Assembly: GCA_001725415.1 (NCBI GenBank)
Contig: MEGH01000009.1
Coordinates: 1-64,000 of the forward strand
Direction: 5' to 3'
DNA: 64,000 bases
Source: Pseudonocardia sp. SCN 73-27
Lineage (GTDB): Bacteria > Actinomycetota > Actinomycetes > Mycobacteriales > Pseudonocardiaceae
The translations under genes were made by a program, and so were the position numbers. Shown piece after piece: positions 39,284 to 50,104 of this stretch. The notes beneath the pieces are model-generated. The model saw nothing but the letters and a program-made list of their open reading frames with translations, had not been told where the DNA came from and searched no databases. Each line of letters opens with the position of its first letter. The first letter of the stretch is position 1.

Positions 39284-40081
39284 GTGTCTCGTCCCTCCGC
39301 GACCCTGACGGTGTGGGCGTCGGCCTGGCTGGCCGGCGCCGCGGCACCCGACGACGTCCTCGACGCCCTGGCGCCCTGGGCCGACGCCCACGACGTCGTC
39401 GCCGCCGACGACACCGCCGCCGACGCGACGGACCTCCCCCTCCCGTCGCGGCCCCCGTCGTCACTGACCTTCCTGCTCGCCGCGCTGCGCCGCGCCGCAC
39501 CCCGTGGCCAGGCCCGGCTCGTGCTGCCCGTCCCCGGCGACATCCGCGGCCTGCCCGGCGTCGGCCCGTTCTCCGACGCCGCGCTCGCCGCCGGCGAAGG
39601 GCTCCTCTTCCCCGAGGCCGGCCTCGGCGCCGTGCCCGGCATCGTCGCCGACGGGGTGCTGCGCTGGACCGTCCACGCCGTGCGCGACCAGCTCCCGCCG
39701 CCCGACTACGTGCCGCTCAACCACGCCGAGTTCGACCTGCGCGACCAGGTCCGCCAGTCCGCCTCCGTGCTGACCTCGCTGGGCGTGGCCCGGCACCGGC
39801 CCGGTGTGCGCGAGGAGATCGCTGCGGCGCTGCGCTCGCGGCCGCGGTCGATGTGGCCCGACGGCATGCCCCCCACCTCGCTGCGGGTGCTCCAGCACGC
39901 CGACGAGGTCGACGCCATCCTCGCCGCCGCCTCCGTCGACGAGCCGGGAGGTGCGCTGTCGGCCTCGGCCGCCTCCGCGCGCCGCGACGCGTTGCGTCCC
40001 ATCGAGACCGCGGTCCGCGTCGCCCGCCGCGCCGCCGTCGCCGAGGCCGTCCGCGTACTGGCCGCGAGCCCCCGCGTCTGA
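39284..40081 (+). CDS. Conserved hypothetical actinobacterial protein
   Basis: A 265-residue soluble protein that I cannot assign to a named family. Features: an Ala-rich N-terminal half with LTVWASAWLAGAAAPDDVL, a central LVLPVPGDIRGLPGVGPFSDAAL segment, and a C-terminal helical part. The central pattern VPGDIRGLPG-x10-EGLLFPEAG looks conserved enough to be a functional core. GTG 39284 is preceded by TAGCCT seven bases upstream, a leaderless arrangement. It is a single gene followed by the tandem palindromes. Confidence 0.7.
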   Translation: MSRPSATLTVWASAWLAGAAAPDDVLDALAPWADAHDVVAADDTAADATDLPLPSRPPSSLTFLLAALRRAAPRGQARLVLPVPGDIRGLPGVGPFSDAALAAGEGLLFPEAGLGAVPGIVADGVLRWTVHAVRDQLPPPDYVPLNHAEFDLRDQVRQSASVLTSLGVARHRPGVREEIAAALRSRPRSMWPDGMPPTSLRVLQHADEVDAILAAASVDEPGGALSASAASARRDALRPIETAVRVARRAAVAEAVRVLAASPRV

Positions 40082-40143
40082 GCTCTTCTTCGCGGTCACG
40101 GGCGGTTGCCGGCGGCACGTTCGACGACGTCCCGGCCCGCCGG

Positions 40144-40331
40144 TGTGTGGTGAGCGCGATCGGAGAGCTCTCACGACACGTTCGGTGAGAGCCGGCGCAG
40201 GCGTCGGCGGGGGCCGGTTGCTCGACCGCCCAGCGTGTGATGAGCGCGGTCGCCCGATCCTCACGACACGCTCGCTGTGGTGCGGCCCCGCGAACGTGTC
40301 GTGAGCGCGCTCGGGCGGCGCTCACCACACG
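40144..40331. repeat. Three tandem palindromic (REP-like) units
   Basis: Three imperfect hairpins of one family follow each other. Unit A is 40144-40180, unit B 40234-40270 and unit C 40295-40331. Each is 37 bases long. The left arm is CGTGT(C/G)(G/A)TGAG and the right arm is CTCAC(G/C)ACACG. In unit C the arms extend to 14 bases with one mismatch. They fill the 275-base gap between the conserved hypothetical gene and the end of the coiled-coil gene. Confidence 0.7.
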
Positions 40332-40356
40332 CTGGGCGAGCCCCAGCCCGACTCGG

Positions 40357-41397
40357 TCAGGACGTCGACCGCACCGCCGCGACGAGCGCCGCCAGGTCGT
40401 CGGGGTGAAGCTGGCGCGGCGGCTCGGTGGCCTGCTCGATCTCCCGCCGGGCGATCTCCTGCTGCGCCGCTTCGCGTTGTGCGGCCTCCCGGTCCGCGCG
40501 CTCGGTCGCGCGTCTGACCTCGCCGCGCAGCCGCTCCCGTTCGCGCGCCCACACCTGCGCGTCGGCATCCGCCCGTGCGCGCGACTCGTCATGCGCACGT
40601 TCGGCCGCCTCCACCGCTGCTCGCGCCCCCGACGCCGCCGCGAGTGCCGCGGCGGTCGCCGTGCGTGACGCCTCCGCATCGTCGCGGGCCGCGGCAGCGG
40701 CGGTGAGGGCGTCCTCGGCGCGGGCGCGGGCGGCGTCCCGCTCGCCCGTCGCCTCCTGCGCGACGAGGCCCGCGTCGTGCGCCTCCCGTTGTGCGACAAC
40801 GGTCCGGGCGTCAGCCGCGGCGGCGCGTTCCTCAGCGGTGGCTCGCGCCGCCGCCGCCTCCTCCGCCGCCTGCCGGGCCGCCCCCAGCGCTTCGGTGGCC
40901 TCCAGCGCCTGTCGGGCGGCGGCCTGGGCGCGGGCGACGGCATCGGCCCGGTCGGCAGCAGCCCTCTCGGCGGCCTCGGCGCTGCGCCGGGCCCGGGCGA
41001 CTGCCTCGTCGCGCTGCTGCTCGGCGGCGAGGCGGGCCTTGTCGGCCTCGGCGACCTGCTGGTGCGCGGCGTCGACGGCGGCGACGGCGTCGCGCTGCAC
41101 CTCGTCGAGGCGTGCCGCGACGGTGTCGAGCATGCCGCGTAGCTCGTCGACCGGGCCGCGGAGGGCGTCGAGGTGCTCGCGGAGCCGGTCGGCGTCGATC
41201 CGGAACGCGCCGGAGCCGGCGTCGAGGCCGAGGGAGGTGAGTGCGTCGCGTTCGGCGCGGGCCATCTGCGCGCAGGTGCGGCCGCCGTCCCAGCGGGTAT
41301 CGCGGCAGAAGGAACGGCGGCGTCCGCCCTGGGGTCCGGGAGGGGGTAGCTCGGCGCGGCAGCGGCTGTATCCGCATCTGACCAGCTCGTCGATCAC
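40357..41397 (-). CDS. Cysteine-knuckle coiled-coil protein divergent from a recombinase
   Basis: A 346-residue protein. Residues 1-45 hold four cysteines (C8, C13, C31 and C43) in a basic context (CGYSRC, RRRSFCRDTRW), as in a small zinc-binding or DNA-binding knuckle. From about 65 to 325 it is an almost uninterrupted Ala/Glu/Arg coiled coil, like KfrA or SMC-type arms. No catalytic motif is seen. The frame is open to 41460, but GTG 41397 has TATGGT six bases upstream. The Ala-rich composition could inflate coiled-coil appearance. Function unknown; a DNA-associated role with the recombinase is inferred from position. Confidence 0.65.
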   Translation of the reverse strand: MIDELVRCGYSRCRAELPPPGPQGGRRRSFCRDTRWDGGRTCAQMARAERDALTSLGLDAGSGAFRIDADRLREHLDALRGPVDELRGMLDTVAARLDEVQRDAVAAVDAAHQQVAEADKARLAAEQQRDEAVARARRSAEAAERAAADRADAVARAQAAARQALEATEALGAARQAAEEAAAARATAEERAAAADARTVVAQREAHDAGLVAQEATGERDAARARAEDALTAAAAARDDAEASRTATAAALAAASGARAAVEAAERAHDESRARADADAQVWARERERLRGEVRRATERADREAAQREAAQQEIARREIEQATEPPRQLHPDDLAALVAAVRSTS

Positions 41398-41418
41398 CGT
41401 CGAACCATATCTGTTCGT

Positions 41419-41430
41419 GGTTTCGAAACC
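41419..41430. promoter_or_regulatory. 12-bp palindrome in the coiled-coil promoter
   Basis: GGTTTCGAAACC at 41419-41430 is a perfect palindrome. It lies 10 bases upstream of the minus-strand -10 box TATGGT (41409-41404) of the coiled-coil gene, where a regulator would block RNA polymerase. Confidence 0.55.
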
Positions 41431-41469
41431 GTAGAACGGCTTTGGTGTTTTGAAAATCAAACATGGACG

Positions 41470-41493
41470 CCAACGAAACCATCGTTTCGTTGG
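41470..41493. promoter_or_regulatory. 10-bp inverted repeat upstream of the recombinase gene
   Basis: CCAACGAAAC (41470-41479) and GTTTCGTTGG (41484-41493) are exact reverse complements separated by CATC. It shares the GTTTCG/CGAAAC core with the 41419 palindrome and lies about 53 bases before the recombinase GTG. The region is AT-richer than its surroundings. Confidence 0.55.
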
Positions 41494-41545
41494 TACCTCG
41501 GCGTGGCGCCCGCCCCACGACTCGGAGGGCGCTCAGGATGGGCAC

Positions 41546-42745
41546 GTGATCGACGACCCCTTGCTGGTGCTGGAGGCAGGCACCGCCTCGACCGGCCGTG
41601 AAGTCGCGGAACGCGCCGGCGAGGAGTGGCCCGGCGTCGCCGACCCCGACGTCCTGCGCGGGCAGCTGCTCGACTGGTTCGCGCAGTACGACAACGCCGG
41701 AACCCGCCGCACCTACGCCTACGCGCTGGGACTGCCGATCGCGTGGGTCGACGCGCTCGGCGGCACGCTCCATGGAGGCGAGCCGCGCCGCAAGCCCCCT
41801 GCCGCCGCCCCTGGGCCCCTGCACGCCTTGGCCTGGTTCCGCTGGTGCGCCACCCGCGACCTCGACCCTCGCACGGCGACGTCCGCGCACGTCAAGGCCT
41901 GGCTGCACGCCCTGTCGACGGCCGGCGCCGCGAGGAGGACCCGGCAGCGGATGCTGGCCACGCTGTCCGCGCTCTACGGGCACCTGGCCGAGACCGGTGC
42001 CGTGACGGCCAACCCGGCGGCGATCGACCGTCGGCGGTTGGGGCTCGTCGTCAGCACGCGGGAGCCGTCGCCGACGATCCGGCTGACGGCGGGACAGGTC
42101 GCCGCACTCCTCGACGCATCGACGACGCTGCGCCACTCCCCTGCGCTGCGGGAGCTCTACGCGACCCGGGCGCGCGCGGTCGTCGCCCTGCTGACGTTGG
42201 GGCTGCGGATCTCGGAGCTCACGGGGCTCGACCGCGGCGACCTGGTCCGCACCGGCGGTGACCAGGTGTTACGGGTGCAGGGCAAGGGAGGGGTGCGGCG
42301 GGAGGTCTACGTGACCGACCTCGTGCGGCAGGCACTGTCGGATTATCTGGCCGAGCGGGACCGGGCCGGGGCGACGGCGGTGCCGGCCCGCCGCGGGACG
42401 ACACGAGCCGCCCCCGAACCACTGGTCGCCACCCGCGACGGCAACCGCTGCTCGCGCGTCGACCTCTACCGCCTCCTGCGCCGCGTCGCCGCCGCGGCGG
42501 GGCCGGAACTGGCCGACGTCGCCGACCGCATCCACCCCCACGCCCTGCGCCACGCCTACGTGACGATCGCACTGGAGCAGGACGCCCGCATCCAGCACGT
42601 GCGCGCGGATGTCGGCCACGCCTCGATCACGACGACCGAGCACTACGACCGCGGTATGCGCACCCGCGACACCACGGCCGCCGATCTCGTCGCCGCCGCC
42701 ATCGCGGCGGCCCGGCAGCGGCCGGACGAGACGCCGTCCTCATGA
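41546..42745 (+). CDS. Tyrosine recombinase/integrase
   Basis: A 399-residue site-specific recombinase. The catalytic set is complete: Arg in LLTLGLRISELTG near 221, Lys in QGKGGVRR, H-x-x-R in IHPHALRHAYVT near 331-334, His in VGHASITTTEHYDR near 357 and the nucleophilic Tyr near 366. The N-terminal 170 residues form the SAM-like core-binding domain. GTG 41546 is a moderate choice; a TTG at 41450 would add 32 residues. No tRNA gene, attachment site or phage gene is next to it, so it may be a domesticated or plasmid-type recombinase. Confidence 0.88.
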   Translation: MIDDPLLVLEAGTASTGREVAERAGEEWPGVADPDVLRGQLLDWFAQYDNAGTRRTYAYALGLPIAWVDALGGTLHGGEPRRKPPAAAPGPLHALAWFRWCATRDLDPRTATSAHVKAWLHALSTAGAARRTRQRMLATLSALYGHLAETGAVTANPAAIDRRRLGLVVSTREPSPTIRLTAGQVAALLDASTTLRHSPALRELYATRARAVVALLTLGLRISELTGLDRGDLVRTGGDQVLRVQGKGGVRREVYVTDLVRQALSDYLAERDRAGATAVPARRGTTRAAPEPLVATRDGNRCSRVDLYRLLRRVAAAAGPELADVADRIHPHALRHAYVTIALEQDARIQHVRADVGHASITTTEHYDRGMRTRDTTAADLVAAAIAAARQRPDETPSS

Positions 42746-42752
42746 GAGGCTC

Positions 42753-43808
42753 TCAGCGGCGCGGGCGTGGGCGGGGGACGCAGCAGTCGACGGCGCACGG
42801 CGCGCCGTCGACGGTGCAGCCCGCCTTCGGGACGTCGCCGAGCCCGCGGGGCGAGGCGCCGGAGGTGTGCTCGGCCATCAGCTCGACGACCATGTCGGCG
42901 AACCGCGGATCGGGCCCGGCCGTGGCGGCGCGCGCGAACCCGAGCCCCAGACCCTCGGCCAGCTCGCGCAGCTCCTCGTCGAGGTCCCACACGACCTCGA
43001 CGTGGTCGGACACGAACCCGATGGGCGCCACGACGATCGCGGGCACCCCGGCCTTCGCGAGCGCCTCGACGGTCGGCTCCGGCTCCGGCGTCAGCCACGG
43101 CACCTGCGGCGGCCCGGACCGCGACTGCCAGACGAGCTCGTACTCGTCGAGTCCCAGCTCGGCGGCGACGAGCCGGGCGGCCTCGGCGACCTGCCGGGAG
43201 TAGCGGTGGTTGCCCTCGGCGGGGACGCCGTCGGTCTCGTCGGCGGCGACGGGGATCGAGTGTGCGGTGAACACGACGCGGGCGCCGTCACGGACCTCCG
43301 CCGGGAGCGACGAGAGGGCAGCGCGCACGGCGTCGGCGTTGGCCCCGATGAACGCGGGATGGTCGTGGAAGTGCCGCAGCTTCACCAGCTGCGGCGCGTC
43401 GTCGCCGACGGCGGCGCGGGCACGGGCGATGTCCTCGTTGTACTGGCGGCAGGCCGAGTAGCCGCCGTAGGCGCTCGTCGCGAACACCAGGGCCCGGCGG
43501 ACGCCGTCGCGGGTCATCTCCGCGACGGTGTCCTCGACCATGGGGTGCCAGTTGCGGTTGCCGAAGTAGACCGGGAGGTCGGTGCGCGCGCGGATCGCGT
43601 CGATCAGCTCGCGGTTGCGGGCGTTGATCGGCGAGACCCCACCGAAGGGCTTGTAGTGCTCCTCGACCTCGTCGAGCCGCTCGGGCGGCACGTTGCGCCC
43701 GCGCACGACGTTCTCGAGGAAGGGGCGCACCTCGTCGAGGCCCTCGGGGCCACCGAACGAGAGCACCAACAGAGCATCGACCTCGACAGGTCGATCGAAG
43801 ACGTCCAC
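42753..43808 (-). CDS. hemH: Ferrochelatase (HemH/CpfC)
   Basis: Inserts iron into porphyrin; in actinobacteria the substrate is coproporphyrin III. The 351-residue protein contains ALLVLSFGGPEGLDEVRPFLENV, the YFGNRNWHPMVEDT segment, VVFTAHSIP with the catalytic His and a late Glu in PIGFVSDHVEVVWDLDEE. The C-terminal cysteines (CTVDGAPCAVDCC) would suit a [2Fe-2S] cluster as described for the M. tuberculosis enzyme. GTG 43808 begins 7 bases after the inhA stop, the same order as fabG1-inhA-hemH in mycobacteria. Confidence 0.93.
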   Translation of the reverse strand: MDVFDRPVEVDALLVLSFGGPEGLDEVRPFLENVVRGRNVPPERLDEVEEHYKPFGGVSPINARNRELIDAIRARTDLPVYFGNRNWHPMVEDTVAEMTRDGVRRALVFATSAYGGYSACRQYNEDIARARAAVGDDAPQLVKLRHFHDHPAFIGANADAVRAALSSLPAEVRDGARVVFTAHSIPVAADETDGVPAEGNHRYSRQVAEAARLVAAELGLDEYELVWQSRSGPPQVPWLTPEPEPTVEALAKAGVPAIVVAPIGFVSDHVEVVWDLDEELRELAEGLGLGFARAATAGPDPRFADMVVELMAEHTSGASPRGLGDVPKAGCTVDGAPCAVDCCVPRPRPRR

Positions 43809-43815
43809 GCGTCTA

Positions 43816-44592
43816 TCAAACCCCGATCGCGTGGAACCCGCCGTCCGCCCACACCATCGAGCCGGTGGTGACGGGCAGCCAGTCGGACAACATGGCGCAC
43901 ACCGTCTTCGCGACGGGCACCGGGTCGTTGACGTCCCATCCGAGCGGGGCACGCCCGTCCCAGGCGTCCTCGAACGCGGCGAAGCCGGGGATCGACTTGG
44001 CCGCCATCGTCTTCACCGGGCCGGCGGCGCACAGGTTGACCCGGATCCCCTTGGGGCCGAGGTCACGCGCCAGGTACCGGGTCACCGACTCGAGTGTCGA
44101 CTTGGCGACACCCATCCAGTCGTAGGCGGGCCACGCCTGACGGTTGTCGAAGTCCATCCCGACGATCGACGATCCCGGACCGAGCAGCGGCAGCAGCGCC
44201 GTCGACAAGGACTTGAGCGAGTACGCGCTGACCTGGATCGTCGTGGCGACGTCCTCCCACGGCGCGTTCAGGAACGCACCCTCGCCCAGGCATGTGGCCG
44301 GGGCGAAGCCGATGGAGTGCAGGACCCCGTCGAGGCCCGGCTCGTCGCCCAGATGCGGGCTGACCCGCTCCACCAGCGAGTCGAGCTGCGACTGGTCGGA
44401 CACGTCGAGCTCGACGACCGGGGCGGCCTCGGGGAGCCGCTGCGCGATGCGCTCCACGAGCCGCATCCGGCCGAACCCGGTGAGAACCACCTGGGCGCCC
44501 TGTTCCTGGGCGATCTTCGCCGCGTGGAACGCCAGCGAGGCGTCGGTGATCACACCGGTGACCAGCAGGCGCTTACCGTCGAGCAGTCCCAT
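43816..44592 (-). CDS. inhA: Enoyl-ACP reductase (InhA/FabI)
   Basis: NADH-dependent reduction of 2-enoyl-ACP in fatty-acid synthesis. The 258-residue short-chain reductase starts MGLLDGKRLLVTGVITDASLAFHAAK, with the divergent cofactor motif of FabI. LHSIGFAP contains the serine equivalent to InhA Ser94, where isoniazid-resistance changes map. The active-site pair is YDWMGVAKS (Tyr-x6-Lys). It lies between fabG and hemH in one operon. Confidence 0.94.
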   Translation of the reverse strand: MGLLDGKRLLVTGVITDASLAFHAAKIAQEQGAQVVLTGFGRMRLVERIAQRLPEAAPVVELDVSDQSQLDSLVERVSPHLGDEPGLDGVLHSIGFAPATCLGEGAFLNAPWEDVATTIQVSAYSLKSLSTALLPLLGPGSSIVGMDFDNRQAWPAYDWMGVAKSTLESVTRYLARDLGPKGIRVNLCAAGPVKTMAAKSIPGFAAFEDAWDGRAPLGWDVNDPVPVAKTVCAMLSDWLPVTTGSMVWADGGFHAIGV

Positions 44593-44625
44593 GAGGACCC
44601 TTTCTGGGGAGGGGAGAACAGGGAG

Positions 44626-47358
<2,733 letters not shown>

Positions 47359-47362
<4 letters not shown>

Positions 47363-48465
47363 GGCGCGGCGCCGGCCGGGCTGTACTGCGGCCGCGCGCT
47401 GACCTGCGGCAACGGCACCGTCTGCAGCACCCGCGACACGATGTGGTCGACAGGGACCTGGTCGGCCACCGCGTCGTAGGACAGGACGAGGCGGTGGCGC
47501 AGCACGTCGGGGGCGACGTCGAGGACGTCCTGGGGCAGCACGTAGTCGCGCCCGCGCAGCAGCGCCAGGGCCCGGGCGGCGGCCACGATGCCCAGCGTCG
47601 CGCGCGGCGACGCGCCGTAGGCGACCCAGCCCGCGACATCGGACAGGCCGTGCTCGGCGGGTGTGCGGGTGGCGACGACGAGCCTCACCACGTAGTCGAC
47701 CAGGGCGTGGTGCACGAACACCCGCGACGCCGTGCCCTGCAGCCGGGTGAGGACCGTCGGGTCGATCACCCGGTTCGCGACGGGCGGCTCCGCGCCCATC
47801 CGGTACACGATCTCCCGCTCCTCCTCGATCCCCGGGTAGTCGACGACGATCTTGAACAGGAAACGGTCGCGCTGCGCCTCCGGCAGCGGGTAGACGCCCT
47901 CGTTCTCGATCGGGTTCTGCGTCGCGAGCACGAGGAACGGGTCGGGCATCGGGAACGTGCGTCCCCCGATCGACACGTGCCGCTCGGCCATGACCTCGAG
48001 CATCGCCGACTGCACCTTGGCGGGTGCACGGTTGATCTCGTCGGCCAGCACGAAGTTGGCGACGACCGGGCCGAGCTCGACGTCGAACTCCTCCCGGCCC
48101 TGCCGGTAGATGCGGGTTCCGAGGATGTCGGCGGGCACGAGGTCGGGGGTGAACTGCAGGCGTGCGAACGAGCCGCCGACGACCTTCGCGACCGTCTCCA
48201 CCGCGAGCGTCTTCGCCACACCGGGGACACCCTCGATGAGCAGGTGGCCCTTGGCCAGCAGCCCGACGAGCATCCGTTCGACGAGCTGGTCCTGCCCGAC
48301 GATGACCCGCTTGACCTCGAAGACGACCCGCTCGATCAGCTCGGCGTCACGCGCCGGCGTCGACGGGCTCTCCTCGGCGGACTCGGGAGGGGTCCCGGGC
48401 GCCGAGGCGGGCGTCGACGACTGCGGGCCGGGGGACACGGACTCGGGCACGCTCACGTCGACCAT
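47359..48465 (-). CDS. MoxR-family AAA+ ATPase
   Basis: A 368-residue AAA+ chaperone. Walker A is EGVPGVAKTL near residue 80, Walker B is VLADEINRAPAKVQ near 140, and sensor 1 is VLATQNPIENEG. The first 40 residues are Ser/Pro-rich and disordered. With the DUF58 and VWA proteins it probably assembles a metal- or cofactor-dependent complex at the membrane, which in mycobacteria affects envelope integrity. It is the first gene of the MoxR-DUF58-VWA unit. This matches moxR1 in M. tuberculosis order. Confidence 0.93.
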
Positions 48466-48511
48466 CCAACCGCCTGCACCGTGTGACGACGGTGAGCCCT
48501 CCCCGAAGGGG

Positions 48512-49825
48512 TCAGAGCATCCGCGCCACGGTCGGCAGCAGCCCCGCGTAGCGCACCGGGCTCACCCGGACCCGCGCACCCGAGTACGGCGCCTCGACCA
48601 TCTTGCCGTTCCCGATGTAGAGCGCGATGTGGTAGACGCGGCCGTTGCGCGCCCAGGCCAGCATGTCCCCGGGCCTCATCTGCGACAACGGGACCTGCCT
48701 GCCCGCCGCGTGCTGGTTGCCGCTGTAGCGGGGCAGCTGGATCCCGACGCCGGCGAACGCGTAGAGCATCAGCCCCGAGCAGTCGAAACCGATCTTCTTG
48801 TAGTCGCCGTTGGCGTCGGCGACGCCGCCGTCGCGGATGCCGAGGCTCGGTCCCCGTGCCGTGCCGCCGCCCCACGCGTAGATGACGCCGAGCTGCGACA
48901 TCGCGCGGTCGATGACGACCTGCACCGACCCGCCGGTGCGGGGTGCCGTCGGGGGCGGTGCGGTGCCCGCCCGGGACGCCGCGGCCTGCTGTTCGGCGCG
49001 CTGCCGGGCCGCCTCGGCCTCGGCCTGCTGGCGCTGCCAGGTGTCGAACCGCTGGCGCTGGGCCCGCAGCCCGGCGTCGGCGTTCTCGGCGGCGTCGAGC
49101 TGGCGCTGCACGTCCTCCTGCTGGGCCGTGACGTCCTGCAGTCGCTGAGCCTGCGCGGCCGCGGCCTGCTGGGCCTGGACGAGCGCGGCGTCGGCGGCGG
49201 CCTTGGCCGCGGCGGCGGCCTGGGCCTGACGGTCGGCCTCCTCCTGCGCGGCGCGTGCGGTCGAGTCGGCGTTGGCCTTCTCGGCGCGGGCACGCTGCAG
49301 GGCGTCGAGCGCGGAGGTCTGCTGCCGGGTGATCGCCTCGGTCAGCTGGGCGCGGTCGACGAAGTCCTCCGGACCGCTCGACGACGTCAGCAACCCGAGC
49401 GGCCCCAGATCGAGACCACCTTGATATGTGGACGCGACGAAGTCGTCCAGACGGGTGCGGGCGGCGTCGATCGCGGCGCCCGCGGCCTCGGTCTCCGACC
49501 GTGCCCGCTGGGCCCGCTGCGCCGCGGCCTCGGCGGCCGACTGCGCCGAGTCGTAGGTGTCCTGCGCGGCGTTGGCCGACTCGTGCTGCTCCGCGACCTG
49601 GATCTGGAGGTCGTCGGCCTGGGCCTGCAGGTCAGTGAGCCGTCCGGTGAGCTGGGCGACCTGCGCCGACCGGCTGTTCACCGCGTCGCGGCTGTTCTGC
49701 AGGTCCTGGTTGCTGGGGTTCGGCGGCGGCGGCGGGGACGGCTGCGCGAACGCCGCCGGAGTACCTGCGGTGAATGCCAGGGCGGCGGACAGCACCACCA
49801 CGAGCACCGCGCGCCCGACCCGCAC
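48512..49825 (-). CDS. Secreted NlpC/P60 endopeptidase (RipA-like)
   Basis: A 437-residue peptidoglycan hydrolase. It has a signal peptide (VLVVVLSAALAFTAGTPAAFA), a long Gln/Ala coiled coil (residues 40-290) that holds such enzymes inactive, and a C-terminal NlpC/P60 domain with Cys in GFDCSGLMLY near 349 and His in VYHIALYIGNG near 398. It would cut the D-Glu-mesoDAP bond during cell separation. GTG 49825 follows AGGGGGAGGGG. It lies next to moxR as ripA/ripB do in M. tuberculosis, but only one such gene is present. Confidence 0.92.
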   Translation of the reverse strand: MRVGRAVLVVVLSAALAFTAGTPAAFAQPSPPPPPNPSNQDLQNSRDAVNSRSAQVAQLTGRLTDLQAQADDLQIQVAEQHESANAAQDTYDSAQSAAEAAAQRAQRARSETEAAGAAIDAARTRLDDFVASTYQGGLDLGPLGLLTSSSGPEDFVDRAQLTEAITRQQTSALDALQRARAEKANADSTARAAQEEADRQAQAAAAAKAAADAALVQAQQAAAAQAQRLQDVTAQQEDVQRQLDAAENADAGLRAQRQRFDTWQRQQAEAEAARQRAEQQAAASRAGTAPPPTAPRTGGSVQVVIDRAMSQLGVIYAWGGGTARGPSLGIRDGGVADANGDYKKIGFDCSGLMLYAFAGVGIQLPRYSGNQHAAGRQVPLSQMRPGDMLAWARNGRVYHIALYIGNGKMVEAPYSGARVRVSPVRYAGLLPTVARML

Positions 49826-50104
49826 GACCCCTCCCCCTCTGGCCGCCGATGATCACCGACGAGGCCGAGGGGACTGTGCCATTCGAGCGACGTGTTCCCA
49901 ACTGTCACACGCTTCTCCGTGTGAACTTCCACCACATGGCGTAACGGATACTCTCCGTCCGGCATGGGGGAGGTAGCACCCCCTGGGGCCGATACCAGAC
50001 GTAGTGCTGACCCCATTCCGTGCGACGTACGACGCCTGGACGATTCGACCGACGATTCCGACCGCGGCCGCAGCCGGCCCGAACGAGCAGGACCGAGGGG
50101 ACTC

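Noticed and set aside
40082-40356. CRISPR array from the three repeated units
   Set aside because: Three palindromic units with uneven spacing and divergent arms, no constant repeat-spacer pattern and no cas genes.
41546-42745. Recombinase as evidence of an integrated prophage
   Set aside because: No phage structural, lysis or replication genes and no tRNA or attachment repeats are next to it; the neighbours are core genes.
49905-49924. TCACACG-6-CGTGTGA dyad upstream of the NlpC/P60 gene as an MtrA site
   Set aside because: The half-sites only loosely resemble MtrA motifs; I cannot support the assignment, so it is left as an unassigned dyad.
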